A stretch of 16,095 nucleotides of DNA from a bacterium (GTDB lineage Bacteria > Pseudomonadota > Alphaproteobacteria > Rhizobiales > Xanthobacteraceae), in the NCBI GenBank assembly GCA_029946075.1, contig JAQSDT010000711.1:1-16095 (forward strand), given 5' to 3'. Both the position numbers and the translations under genes were made by a program. Every line of letters begins with the position of its first letter. Within the stretch, counting starts at the first letter, position 1. The notes beneath the pieces were generated by a model, which searched no databases, was not told the DNA's origin, and saw only the letters and a list, made by a program, of their open reading frames with translations. Positions 1 to 6,605 of the stretch are shown here, one piece after another.

Positions 1-492
1 CCGATCGTGCGCAATCCCGGCACGGTGACCGCCGGCAACGCCTCCGGTGTCAATGACGGCGCGGCGGCGATGATCCTCGCCTCCGAAGCTGCGGTGAAAA
101 AGCACGGCCTGACGCCGCGCGCGCGTATCCTCGGCCTCGCTTCGGCGGCGGTGCCGCCGCGCATCATGGGCATCGGCCCGGTGCCGGCGACGCGGAAGCT
201 GATGGAACGGCTCGGCAAGAAGATCGGCGACTTCGATTTGATCGAGCTCAATGAAGCCTTCGCCTCGCAGGGCATAGCCTGCCTGCGGCAACTGGGCGTC
301 AAGGACGATGCCGACTTCGTCAATCCGCATGGCGGCGCCATCGCGCTCGGCCATCCGCTCGGCATGAGCGGCGCGCGGCTGGCGTTGACGGCGGTGCACG
401 GCATGGAGAAGCGGGGCGGGAAGCTTGCCTTGGCAACCATGTGCGTCGGCGTCGGTCAGGGCGTTGCGGTCGCCATCGAAAAGTTGAACTGA
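1..492 (+). CDS. pcaF: 3-oxoadipyl-CoA thiolase (beta-ketoadipyl-CoA thiolase), 5'-truncated
   Basis: Only the C-terminal 163 residues are in the window; the reading frame is already open at base 1 and ends at TGA 490-492. The fragment carries the thiolase C-terminal signatures: NEAF at fragment residues 84-87, the GGAIALGHPLGMSGAR block at 111-126 with the catalytic His118, and CVGVGQG beginning at 148, where Cys148 is the acid/base cysteine. Thiolases of this family cleave 3-oxoadipyl-CoA with CoA to succinyl-CoA and acetyl-CoA in the cytoplasm, the last step of the beta-ketoadipate pathway. Fatty-acid or acetoacetyl-CoA thiolases share these motifs, so the thiolase call is secure from sequence. 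The pcaF assignment rests mainly on the pcaHG genes directly downstream. The nucleophilic Cys lies in the missing N-terminal half and cannot be checked. Confidence 0.85.
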   Translation, partial: PIVRNPGTVTAGNASGVNDGAAAMILASEAAVKKHGLTPRARILGLASAAVPPRIMGIGPVPATRKLMERLGKKIGDFDLIELNEAFASQGIACLRQLGVKDDADFVNPHGGAIALGHPLGMSGARLALTAVHGMEKRGGKLALATMCVGVGQGVAVAIEKLN

Positions 493-503
493 AACAACGT
501 CTT

Positions 504-529
504 GGGAAGGCGCAAAACAGCGCTTTCCC
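504..529 (+). terminator. Hairpin after pcaF (possible terminator or processing site)
   Basis: Twelve bases after the thiolase stop, 504-513 (GGGAAGGCGC) pairs with 520-529 (GCGCTTTCCC). This forms a 10-bp stem with a single G-U wobble and a 6-base loop. No T-run follows; the next bases are GATTAGTTATG. It is therefore not a textbook intrinsic terminator and could instead attenuate, stabilise or mark a processing site between pcaF and pcaH. The structure is seen directly; the role is inference. Confidence 0.45.
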
Positions 530-544
530 GGATTAGTTATGTCA

Positions 545-550
545 TATAAT
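545..550 (+). promoter_or_regulatory. Candidate -10 box upstream of pcaH
   Basis: A perfect TATAAT lies 46 bases before the pcaH start, just after the hairpin that follows pcaF, and stands out in GC-rich surroundings. No good -35 hexamer sits 16-18 bases upstream (GCTTTC at 522-527 is poor). If real, this is an activator-dependent promoter; beta-ketoadipate operons are often switched on by LysR- or IclR-type activators. I found no clear ATAACC-N4-GGTTAA PcaQ-type site. Confidence 0.3.
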
Positions 551-596
551 GATCTGGCGGTGCGCTCGGACGCGCGCGGCCGGGGAGGAATGCGTC

Positions 597-1298
597 ATGA
601 CATTGGTCTATCCGTTGCAATCGCTCGCCGCGCATCCGCCGCGGCTGTCCCCCGGCTACAAGAGCACGGTCAAGCGCTCGCCGTCGAAGCCGCTGATCCC
701 GATGCGCCACACGCTGTCGGAACTGACCGGTCCCGTGTACGGCCACGAGACCGTGCGAGAACACGACCACGATCTGACAATTCAGGGCAAGGGCGAGCCG
801 ATCGGCGAGCGCATCATCGTACACGGCCATGTGCTCGATGAAGACGGTCGCGGCGTGCCGAACACGCTGGTCGAACTCTGGCAGGCCAACGCCTGCGGCC
901 GCTACATTCACGTCGTCGACCAGCATCCCGCGCCGCTCGATCCGAATTTCACCGGCGCCGGCCGCGCGCAATCGGATGCGCAAGGCTATTATCGTTTCGT
1001 CACCATCCGCCCCGGCGCCTACCCCTGGGGCAACCATCACAATGCCTGGCGTCCGGCCCACATCCACTTCTCGGTGTTCGGCCACTCCTTTGTTTCGCGT
1101 CTGGTCACGCAGATGTACTTCCCCGGCGATCCCCTGTTTCCGTTCGATCCGATTTTCAATTCGGTCACCGACGCCAGGGCGCGCGACCGGATGATCTCCT
1201 CGTTCGATCTGGAAAACACCAAGCCGGATTGGGCGCTGTGCTATCGCTTCAACATTGTGCTGCGCGGGCGCAACGCCACGCCGATGGAGACCAAGTAA
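597..1298 (+). CDS. pcaH: Protocatechuate 3,4-dioxygenase, beta subunit
   Basis: This is the iron-carrying subunit of the intradiol dioxygenase that opens protocatechuate between C3 and C4 to 3-carboxy-cis,cis-muconate. The 233-residue protein has all four expected Fe(III) ligands: Tyr103 (in GRY), Tyr142 (in AYPW), and His155 and His157 (in HIHF). It also has the active-site Arg152 before them. Their spacing matches the classical enzyme's Tyr108, Tyr147, His160, His162 and Arg157, each shifted by five. The N-terminal HTLSELTGPVYG segment is also typical of PcaH. I chose ATG 597 because GGGGAGGAA ends six bases upstream. The frame stays open back to 549, but those 16 codons look unlike PcaH. 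The alpha subunit follows with no gap, consistent with equal production of the two subunits. Confidence 0.95.
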   Translation: MTLVYPLQSLAAHPPRLSPGYKSTVKRSPSKPLIPMRHTLSELTGPVYGHETVREHDHDLTIQGKGEPIGERIIVHGHVLDEDGRGVPNTLVELWQANACGRYIHVVDQHPAPLDPNFTGAGRAQSDAQGYYRFVTIRPGAYPWGNHHNAWRPAHIHFSVFGHSFVSRLVTQMYFPGDPLFPFDPIFNSVTDARARDRMISSFDLENTKPDWALCYRFNIVLRGRNATPMETK

Positions 1299-1904
1299 GT
1301 GCAACAGTCCAAGCCGGATGGTGTCACCCCGTCGCAGACCGTTGGTCCGTATTTCGCCTACGGCCTGACGCCGGGCACGAAGTACGACTGGAACGACGCC
1401 TTCACCGGCAATCTCGTTACGGCGGATACGTCGGGCGAGCGCATTCGCATCGAGGGCCAGGTGTTCGACGGCGACGGCGCCGTCGTGCCGGACTGTATGC
1501 TGGAAATCTGGCAGGCGGATGCGCAGGGGCGCTTCTCCGATCCGCAGGACAAGAAGGCGCTGCCGAACTCGTCGTTCAAGGGTTTTGGGCGGGTCGGCAC
1601 CGATTCGAAGGGCGGCTACGCCTTCGATACCATCAAGCCGGGCTCTGTTCCCGATCCCGACGGCAAGCCGCAGGCACCGCATATCGTGCTCGCGATCTTC
1701 GCGCGCGGCATGCTCCTGCAGAATTACTCGCGGATCTATTTCGACGGGGAGGCCGCCAACGCTGCCGATCCGGTATTGGCGCTGGTCCCGGCCGACCGCC
1801 GCGCCACGCTGATCGCGACGCGCCAGCCGGGAACGGGGAGCGCGGTCTACCGCTTCGATGTCCATCTGCAGGGCGACAAAGAGACGGTGTTCTTCGACGT
1901 TTGA
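1299..1904 (+). CDS. pcaG: Protocatechuate 3,4-dioxygenase, alpha subunit
   Basis: This is the structural partner of PcaH; alternating alpha and beta chains form the (alpha-beta-Fe) oligomer. The 201-residue protein starts at residue 10 with the typical TPSQTVGPYFAYGL and shows the intradiol beta-sandwich fold (IEGQVFDGDGAVVPDCMLEIWQADAQG at roughly 51-77). The Tyr/His iron ligands are absent, as expected for alpha subunits. GTG is taken as the start: it follows the pcaH TAA directly (TAAGTG), and a GGAGA stretch lies inside the last pcaH codons. The zero-base gap implies translational coupling. Length is close to the family norm of about 200 residues. Confidence 0.94.
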   Translation: MQQSKPDGVTPSQTVGPYFAYGLTPGTKYDWNDAFTGNLVTADTSGERIRIEGQVFDGDGAVVPDCMLEIWQADAQGRFSDPQDKKALPNSSFKGFGRVGTDSKGGYAFDTIKPGSVPDPDGKPQAPHIVLAIFARGMLLQNYSRIYFDGEAANAADPVLALVPADRRATLIATRQPGTGSAVYRFDVHLQGDKETVFFDV

Positions 1905-1928
1905 GGCGCCGCTGCCGGGGAGCGTGGA

Positions 1929-2822
1929 ATGATCGTCGGACGTCAGCAGGATGTTACCGTTGCGGCGACGGCCGTGATGGAGCGAACGTCCGATCCGCGC
2001 TTGCGCGAGATCATGGTGTCGCTGGTCAAGCACCTGCACGGCTTCGTTCGTGACGTCAGGTTGACCGAAGCGGAGTTCCGCGAAGCGGCCGCACTTCTCG
2101 TCGAATTGGGCCGGCAATCGACCGATACGCACAACGAAGTCGTGCTGATTGCCGGATCGCTCGGCGTTTCCTCGCTGGTCTGCCTGCTGAACAATGGCGA
2201 CCAGGGCAATACCGAGACGGCGCAATCGTTGCTCGGGCCGTTCTGGCGGCTGAATTCCCCGCGCGTCGAAAACGGCGGCTCGATCGTTCGCTCCGAAACG
2301 CCGGGCGCGCCCCTCTTCGTCACGGGACGCGTCGTCGACCATGCCGGCCATCCGGTTGCCGGGGCGGAGGTGGATGTCTGGCACGCCTCGCCGGTCGGTC
2401 TTTACGAGAACCAGGACCCCGAACAGGCGGAGATGAACTTGCGCGGCAAGTTCACGACCGATGCCGATGGTCGCTTCGCCTTTCGCTCGGTGATGATGGT
2501 CGGCTATCCGATCCCGACCGATGGCGTGGTCGGTCGGCTGCTCAAGGCGCAGGATCGGCATCCCTACCGGCCGGCGCATCTGCATGCGCTGATCGTCAAG
2601 CCGGGATTCAAGGTATTGATCTCGCAGGTGTACGATCCCGCCGATCCGCACATCAACAGCGACGTGCAGTTTGGCGTGACCAGGGCGTTGATGGGTGATT
2701 TCGTGCGTCATGACGCGCCGCATCCGACCGCGGCAGACGTTCAGTTGCCCTGGTACTCGCTTGAATATGTCTACCGGATGGAAGCCGGCGAGGCCGTGTT
2801 GCCGCGCCCGCCGATCAAGTAG
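1929..2822 (+). CDS. Hydroxyquinol 1,2-dioxygenase-like intradiol dioxygenase
   Basis: A second intradiol ring-cleavage dioxygenase, of 297 residues. Residues about 20-105 form the helical N-terminal dimerisation domain typical of catechol-type enzymes (LLGPFW at 101-106 closes it), followed by the catalytic beta-sandwich. The iron ligands are Tyr159 (VGLYEN), Tyr193 (GYPIP), His217 and His219 (PAHLHA). The stretches AEVDVWHAS, LRGKFTTDADGRF and PIPTDGVVGRLLKAQDRHPYRPAHLH resemble hydroxyquinol 1,2-dioxygenases more than catechol enzymes. Such enzymes convert 1,2,4-trihydroxybenzene to maleylacetate, which joins the beta-ketoadipate route. ATG 1929 is preceded by GGGGAG at 1917-1922 and sits 24 bases after pcaG, so cotranscription is likely. 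The family and chemistry are sure; the exact substrate (hydroxyquinol, catechol or a substituted catechol) is less so. No maleylacetate reductase lies in the window. Confidence 0.85.
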   Translation: MIVGRQQDVTVAATAVMERTSDPRLREIMVSLVKHLHGFVRDVRLTEAEFREAAALLVELGRQSTDTHNEVVLIAGSLGVSSLVCLLNNGDQGNTETAQSLLGPFWRLNSPRVENGGSIVRSETPGAPLFVTGRVVDHAGHPVAGAEVDVWHASPVGLYENQDPEQAEMNLRGKFTTDADGRFAFRSVMMVGYPIPTDGVVGRLLKAQDRHPYRPAHLHALIVKPGFKVLISQVYDPADPHINSDVQFGVTRALMGDFVRHDAPHPTAADVQLPWYSLEYVYRMEAGEAVLPRPPIK

Positions 2823-2835
2823 TTGCGCAAACGCC

Positions 2836-3726
2836 ATGGCTGCAACGATGGCGACTGAACGTCAGTCTCCGGCAGGCGCCAAATTCCTGATGGGGTTGAT
2901 CGGTTCGCCGATCGCGGCATCGGCAGCACCGGCGATGCATGAAGCGGCGGCCGAAGCGCTCGGCGCCCGCTGCCACTACCAGCTCATCGAAATCGCCGGT
3001 GCCGACCAGGCCGCCTTGCGTTCGCTGCTGGACGGCGTGCGGCGGCTCGGCTTTGCCGGCGTCAACGTCACCTTTCCCTACAAGGAAGCGGTGCTGCCCC
3101 TGCTTGACGAAATATCGCCGCGTGCGCGCGATATCGGCGCGATCAACACCGTCGTGGTGCGTGAGGGACGACTGGTCGGATACAACACCGACACGTCAGG
3201 CTTCGAGCGTGCCGCCCGTGATCTCGTCAAATCGTCCGGCCACGGCGCCGTGGCGCTGATCGGCGCCGGCGGCGTCGGCAAGGCGATCGCGTTCGCGCTG
3301 GCGAGTCTCGGCGTTGCCGAACTGCGGATATTCGACACCGATCGCGCCAAGGCGGCCCAGCTCGCGCGCCAGCTCGAAGGCCGTCTGGCGGCGCGCACGG
3401 GCGATCGCATCGAGGATGCGGTGGATGGCGTCGTCGGTCTCATCAACGGAACGCCGATCGGCATGTTGCCGGATTGCGGCATGCCCGTGCATGAAAGCCT
3501 GTTGCACAGCCGGATGTGGGTGGCCGATGCCGTCTATACGCCGCTCTGGACCCCGCTGCTGACGGCGGCCAAGGCAAAGGGCGCGGCGGTCATGAGCGGC
3601 CGCGATCTCGCGGTCTTTCAGGCGGCCGATGCGTTCGAGCTGTTTACCGGATTGAAGCCGCAGGTATCGGCGATCGGAGACGCATTCGACGGCGCGATGG
3701 CGCAGCGGTACGGGGCGGCGCGCTAG
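2836..3726 (+). CDS. Shikimate/quinate dehydrogenase family protein (AroE-like)
   Basis: This 296-residue protein has the full shikimate-dehydrogenase layout. The N-terminal substrate domain contains GVNVTFPYKEAV with catalytic Lys83, Asn104 (GAINTV) and catalytic Asp119 (GYNTDTSGF). A nucleotide-binding GAGGVG lies at 143-148 and Gln262 near the end (FQAADAFELF). The second beta-strand ends RIFDTD, and Asp167 in that place suggests NAD+ rather than NADP+ preference. With the pca context this points to catabolic quinate/shikimate oxidation toward dehydroshikimate and protocatechuate. Oddly, the substrate-carboxylate motif reads IAASAAP: the first Ser (29) is kept, but the second Ser/Thr is Ala31, so the substrate may differ. 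ATG 2836 is chosen by family length; no good ribosome site is visible, and ATG 2848 or 2890 are alternatives. It may also be a plain biosynthetic AroE paralogue. Confidence 0.82.
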   Translation: MAATMATERQSPAGAKFLMGLIGSPIAASAAPAMHEAAAEALGARCHYQLIEIAGADQAALRSLLDGVRRLGFAGVNVTFPYKEAVLPLLDEISPRARDIGAINTVVVREGRLVGYNTDTSGFERAARDLVKSSGHGAVALIGAGGVGKAIAFALASLGVAELRIFDTDRAKAAQLARQLEGRLAARTGDRIEDAVDGVVGLINGTPIGMLPDCGMPVHESLLHSRMWVADAVYTPLWTPLLTAAKAKGAAVMSGRDLAVFQAADAFELFTGLKPQVSAIGDAFDGAMAQRYGAAR

Positions 3727-3787
3727 ACGCCGCGCCCGGCGATTGCTGTAATGCCGCCTCGACCCGCGCTCCATCGAGGCAATCCCC

Positions 3788-4957
3788 ATGGCGAAAATCA
3801 GGATCGGTCTGGCCGGCTGCGGCTTCGTGTCGGAGCTGCATATGTACGCTTACCGGCGCGTCTACGGCGTGGACGTCGAGGTCAGGGCGGTCGCGGCGCG
3901 CGGCGATCATGTCGTCGAATTCGCCCGCAAGCACGGGATTGCGAACGTCCATCGCAGTTTTGGCGATCTGATCGCCGACCGCGATCTCGACGTGATCGAC
4001 ATCTGCACGCCGCCGAATCTTCACGCGTCGATGATCGTCGAGGCGATGCAGGCCGGCAAGCACGTGATCTGTGAAAAGCCGTTCAGCGGCTATTTCGGCC
4101 GCGATGGCGATAATGCTCCGATCGGCAAGCACGTACCGAAGGCGCTGATGTATGAGCGCGTGATGGAGGAAATGGCCGCGACCCGGGCTGCGATCGAAAA
4201 CACCGGCAAGCTCTTCATGTATGCCGAGGACTGGATCTACGCGCCGGCCGTGACCAAGACCGCGGAGATGCTTCGCGCGACGAAGGACAAGATCCTGTTC
4301 ATGAAGGGCGAGGAGAGCCACAGCGGCTCACATGCCGCCCACGCCGCGCAATGGGCGATGACCGGCGGCGGTTCGCTGATCCGGATGGGATGTCATCCGT
4401 TGTCGGCGGTGCTGTATCTCAAGCAGGTCGAAGCTCGCGCGCGAGGGGAGACGATTGCAGTTGCCAGCGTCACCTGCGACGTCGGCAACGTCACGGCGAT
4501 TCTCAAGCCGGAGGAACGCACCTACATCAAGGCCAATCCGGTCGATGTCGAGGATTGGGGCACGCTCACCGCAACCTTCTCCGACGGCACCAAGGCCACG
4601 GTATTTTCAGGCGACATGATCATGGGCGGCGTCCGCAACCTGATCGAAACCTACACCAGCGGCGGCTCGCTGTTCGCCAACATTACGCCGAACAACCACA
4701 TGATGAGCTACCAGACGTCGGAAGAAAAACTGGCCGGCGTCTACATCACCGAAAAGGTCGATCGCAAGACCGGCTGGCAATATGTCTGCCTCGAAGAGGA
4801 ATGGACGCGCGGGTACTTGCAGGAAATCCAGGATTTCATGGAATGCGTCGCCACCGGCAGGCAACCGCTGTCGGACCTGTCGCTGGCGTTCGAGACCATC
4901 AAGGTGAACTACGCCGGCTACTGGGCGGCCGAGGAGGGGCGGCGTATCAAGCTGTGA
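3788..4957 (+). CDS. Gfo/Idh/MocA family oxidoreductase, divergent
   Basis: A 389-residue NAD(P)-dependent oxidoreductase. The Rossmann start is IRIGLAGCGFVSELH (G-x-G at 10-12) and the family's hallmark EKP lies at 96-98 with Lys97. The central motif, usually GG-x3-D-x-G-x-H-x2-D, reads GGGSLIRMGCHPLS (193-206). The His (203) is kept, but Arg199 and Ser206 replace the two acidic residues. There is also an extra segment of about 20 residues after EKP (roughly 101-122). Members oxidise or reduce sugars, inositols and similar polyols, and some act on aromatic intermediates. GAGGC lies about eight bases before ATG 3788, and the gene follows the AroE-like gene by 61 bases on the same strand, so it may close the operon. 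The substrate cannot be told from sequence. The repeat at 4978 begins 20 bases after its stop. Confidence 0.85.
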   Translation: MAKIRIGLAGCGFVSELHMYAYRRVYGVDVEVRAVAARGDHVVEFARKHGIANVHRSFGDLIADRDLDVIDICTPPNLHASMIVEAMQAGKHVICEKPFSGYFGRDGDNAPIGKHVPKALMYERVMEEMAATRAAIENTGKLFMYAEDWIYAPAVTKTAEMLRATKDKILFMKGEESHSGSHAAHAAQWAMTGGGSLIRMGCHPLSAVLYLKQVEARARGETIAVASVTCDVGNVTAILKPEERTYIKANPVDVEDWGTLTATFSDGTKATVFSGDMIMGGVRNLIETYTSGGSLFANITPNNHMMSYQTSEEKLAGVYITEKVDRKTGWQYVCLEEEWTRGYLQEIQDFMECVATGRQPLSDLSLAFETIKVNYAGYWAAEEGRRIKL

Positions 4958-4977
4958 TGCGCGGGCTGCGTCCTTAA

Positions 4978-5116
4978 CCTCACCCCGCTTGCGGGGAGAG
5001 GTCGGATTGCATCGCTAGATGCAATCCGGGTGAGGGGGTACAGGTCCCTCCATAGAGCTGAGTTCGCGGAGAGAGCCCCTCACCTCGACCCTCTCCCCGC
5101 AAGAGCGGGGCGAGGG
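4978..5116. repeat. Nested palindromic intergenic element (two inverted arms)
   Basis: The 173-base gap between converging genes holds a multi-hairpin element. Arm one: CCTCACCC (4978-4985) pairs with GGGTGAGG (5028-5035). Inside it are a CCCCGC-TT-GCGGGG hairpin (4983-4996) and a perfect 11-bp stem with a GCTA loop (5003-5013 with 5018-5028). Arm two (about 5077-5116) is roughly the reverse complement of arm one without the inner 11-bp hairpin, with its own CCCCGC-AAGA-GCGGGG stem (5095-5110). This type of GC-rich imperfect palindrome is common between genes in Bradyrhizobiaceae and could act as a bidirectional terminator. No T-run is present. Confidence 0.7.
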
Positions 5117-5130
5117 AGAAGACAGGAGCC

Positions 5131-6441
5131 CTACGCCGAATACACCGACGATTTCGGCAGCGGGAAGACCGGGTCCTGCGTCCGGATGTTGGTCGGCCAG
5201 GCTACCGAAATATGCTCGCCGGCATTCTGCATCACGACCGGGGTCGAGCGTTCGTTCTGGCCGGACATCGGCGTACCGGGCTTGAAGAACTTGACGCCAT
5301 AACCCTGGATCGTGCCGCCGGCGGGAATGTCGACGTCGAGCGCCGCCTTGCGGATCGCCTCGGGGTCGAAGCCGCCGTATTTGTCCTTGGCGACGGGCAA
5401 CACGTTGTTGAGCAGGATCCAGGTCTGGTTGAAACCCATCGAGCAGTGCGGCGGCACGTCGGTCGCGCCGGTCTTTTCCTTGTAGCGCGCGATCATGACC
5501 TTGGTGAGATCGCCGATCCCCGGCGCGAGCTTGGAGGCATCGAGCAATTGCGCCGGCACCGGATCGATATTGCAGAAATTGTCGATATCGGCGCCGAACG
5601 TGGCGCGCAGCTTGTCGAGCTGGCTGTAGCCGGCGCCGTTACCGAACAGCATCTTGAACTTCAGCCCGCTCTCGCGCGCCTGGCGCAGGAACAGGGTGAT
5701 GTCCGGATTGTAGCCGGCATGCGAGATCACGTCCGGCCGGGCGCGCTTGAGCTTGGTCACCAGCACCGAGAGATCGGGCGCGGAAGCCGAATAGCCTTCG
5801 CGGAGCACGACCTGCAGGCCGGCTTCCTTCGAATAGGTTTCGTCGGCGGCGGCGACGCCGACGCCGTAGGGGCCGTCCTCATGGATCAACGCGACCTTGA
5901 CGTCCTTGGGGTCCATGCCAAGTTTTGCCTTGGCGTGTTCGGAAATGAAGCCGGCAAAGGCCTGGCCATACTGGTCGGAATGGATCTGCGCGCGGAAGAC
6001 GTATTGCAGGTTCTTGTCCTTGAACACCGCGGTCGAGACTGCAGTGGTGATCCAGAGGATTTTCTTCTGCTGCTCGACCTTGGCCGCCAGCGGCACCGCG
6101 TGCGAACTGGCATAGACGCCGTTGATGATGTCGATCTTTTCCTGGTCGATCAGGCGATTGGCTTCGTTGATCGCCACATCGGGTTTGCTCTGGGAATCGG
6201 CCGCGACGGCAGCGACCTTGTATTTGCCGCCGATGCCGCCCTTCTCGTTGACGAGGTCGATGGCGATCTGCGCGCCGATCGAGGAAGCCACCGATCCGCC
6301 GGCGGCGAAAGGTCCGGTCAAATCGTAGATCAGACCGATGCGTACCGTCTCGGCTTGCGCCTGTGCGCGGGTCCAGTCGAAGCTGAATGCAGCGGCAGCA
6401 GCCGCTGACGTCTTCAGCAGCGTTCTGCGTGAAGTGGGCAT
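5131..6441 (-). CDS. ABC transporter periplasmic substrate-binding protein (branched-chain amino acid/aromatic type)
   Basis: A 436-residue type I periplasmic binding protein (LivJ/Peripla_BP_6 family). The N-terminus has a twin-arginine signal (SRRTLLKTSAAAAAAF, with likely cleavage after AQAQA near residue 30), followed by the family opening VRIGLIYDLTGPFAAGG and INEANRLIDQEKIDIINGVYAS. Homologues in Rhodopseudomonas and Bradyrhizobium bind amino acids, aromatic acids or other carboxylates and feed Liv-type transporters. ATG 6441 is preferred over the upstream frame extension to 6489 because GGGAGGAC precedes it and the Tat signal begins there. No permease or ATPase gene lies beside it, so it must work with components encoded elsewhere. 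Its position next to the aromatic-degradation block makes an aromatic ligand attractive but unproven. Confidence 0.88.
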   Translation of the reverse strand: MPTSRRTLLKTSAAAAAAFSFDWTRAQAQAETVRIGLIYDLTGPFAAGGSVASSIGAQIAIDLVNEKGGIGGKYKVAAVAADSQSKPDVAINEANRLIDQEKIDIINGVYASSHAVPLAAKVEQQKKILWITTAVSTAVFKDKNLQYVFRAQIHSDQYGQAFAGFISEHAKAKLGMDPKDVKVALIHEDGPYGVGVAAADETYSKEAGLQVVLREGYSASAPDLSVLVTKLKRARPDVISHAGYNPDITLFLRQARESGLKFKMLFGNGAGYSQLDKLRATFGADIDNFCNIDPVPAQLLDASKLAPGIGDLTKVMIARYKEKTGATDVPPHCSMGFNQTWILLNNVLPVAKDKYGGFDPEAIRKAALDVDIPAGGTIQGYGVKFFKPGTPMSGQNERSTPVVMQNAGEHISVAWPTNIRTQDPVFPLPKSSVYSA

Positions 6442-6489
6442 CGCGTCCTCCCTGTAACCGTCGTTTTGACGGCATTGTGCTTGCCGCAA

Positions 6490-6518
6490 AGTATTGGGAG
6501 GAAGCCCTGCGAAGTCAA
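6490..6518 (-). promoter_or_regulatory. Candidate sigma-70-type promoter for the binding-protein gene
   Basis: On the - strand TTGACT (6513-6518) is followed after 17 bases by AATACT (6490-6495). These match the consensus -35 and -10 at five and four of six positions, at optimal spacing. The start codon is 48 bases further on. The 164-base gap between emrB and this gene thus probably carries its own promoter. No emrB terminator with a T-run is visible in it. Confidence 0.45.
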
Positions 6519-6605
6519 CGCAAGCGCGGCCGATATGCTATCGACGTTAGCAGCATGTGCAGCAAATGACGACCGGATGCGGTGCAGCAATCCGAGGCTT
6601 GCCCG

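Noticed and set aside
537..2837. 766-codon open frame on the - strand across pcaH, pcaG and the second dioxygenase
   Set aside because: All three + strand genes share one frame, and this antisense frame aligns codon to codon with it. Antisense stops would need TTA, CTA or TCA codons, which are rare in this GC-rich genome. The product is Arg/His-rich with no domain, and the + genes have intact active sites.
4978..5116. Possible CRISPR or small RNA gene
   Set aside because: Only two inverted arms, with no regular direct repeats and spacers and no clear promoter; a palindromic intergenic repeat explains it better.
5030..5302. 90-codon + strand open frame beginning in the palindromic repeat
   Set aside because: It runs from repeat sequence into the antisense of the binding-protein gene and has no ribosome site or known motif.
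5212..6408. Long + strand open frames opposite the binding protein, and similarly 8178-9404 opposite emrA and 11677-12897 opposite the amidase
   Set aside because: Each is codon-aligned with a well-supported - strand gene and has no recognisable domain or ribosome site.
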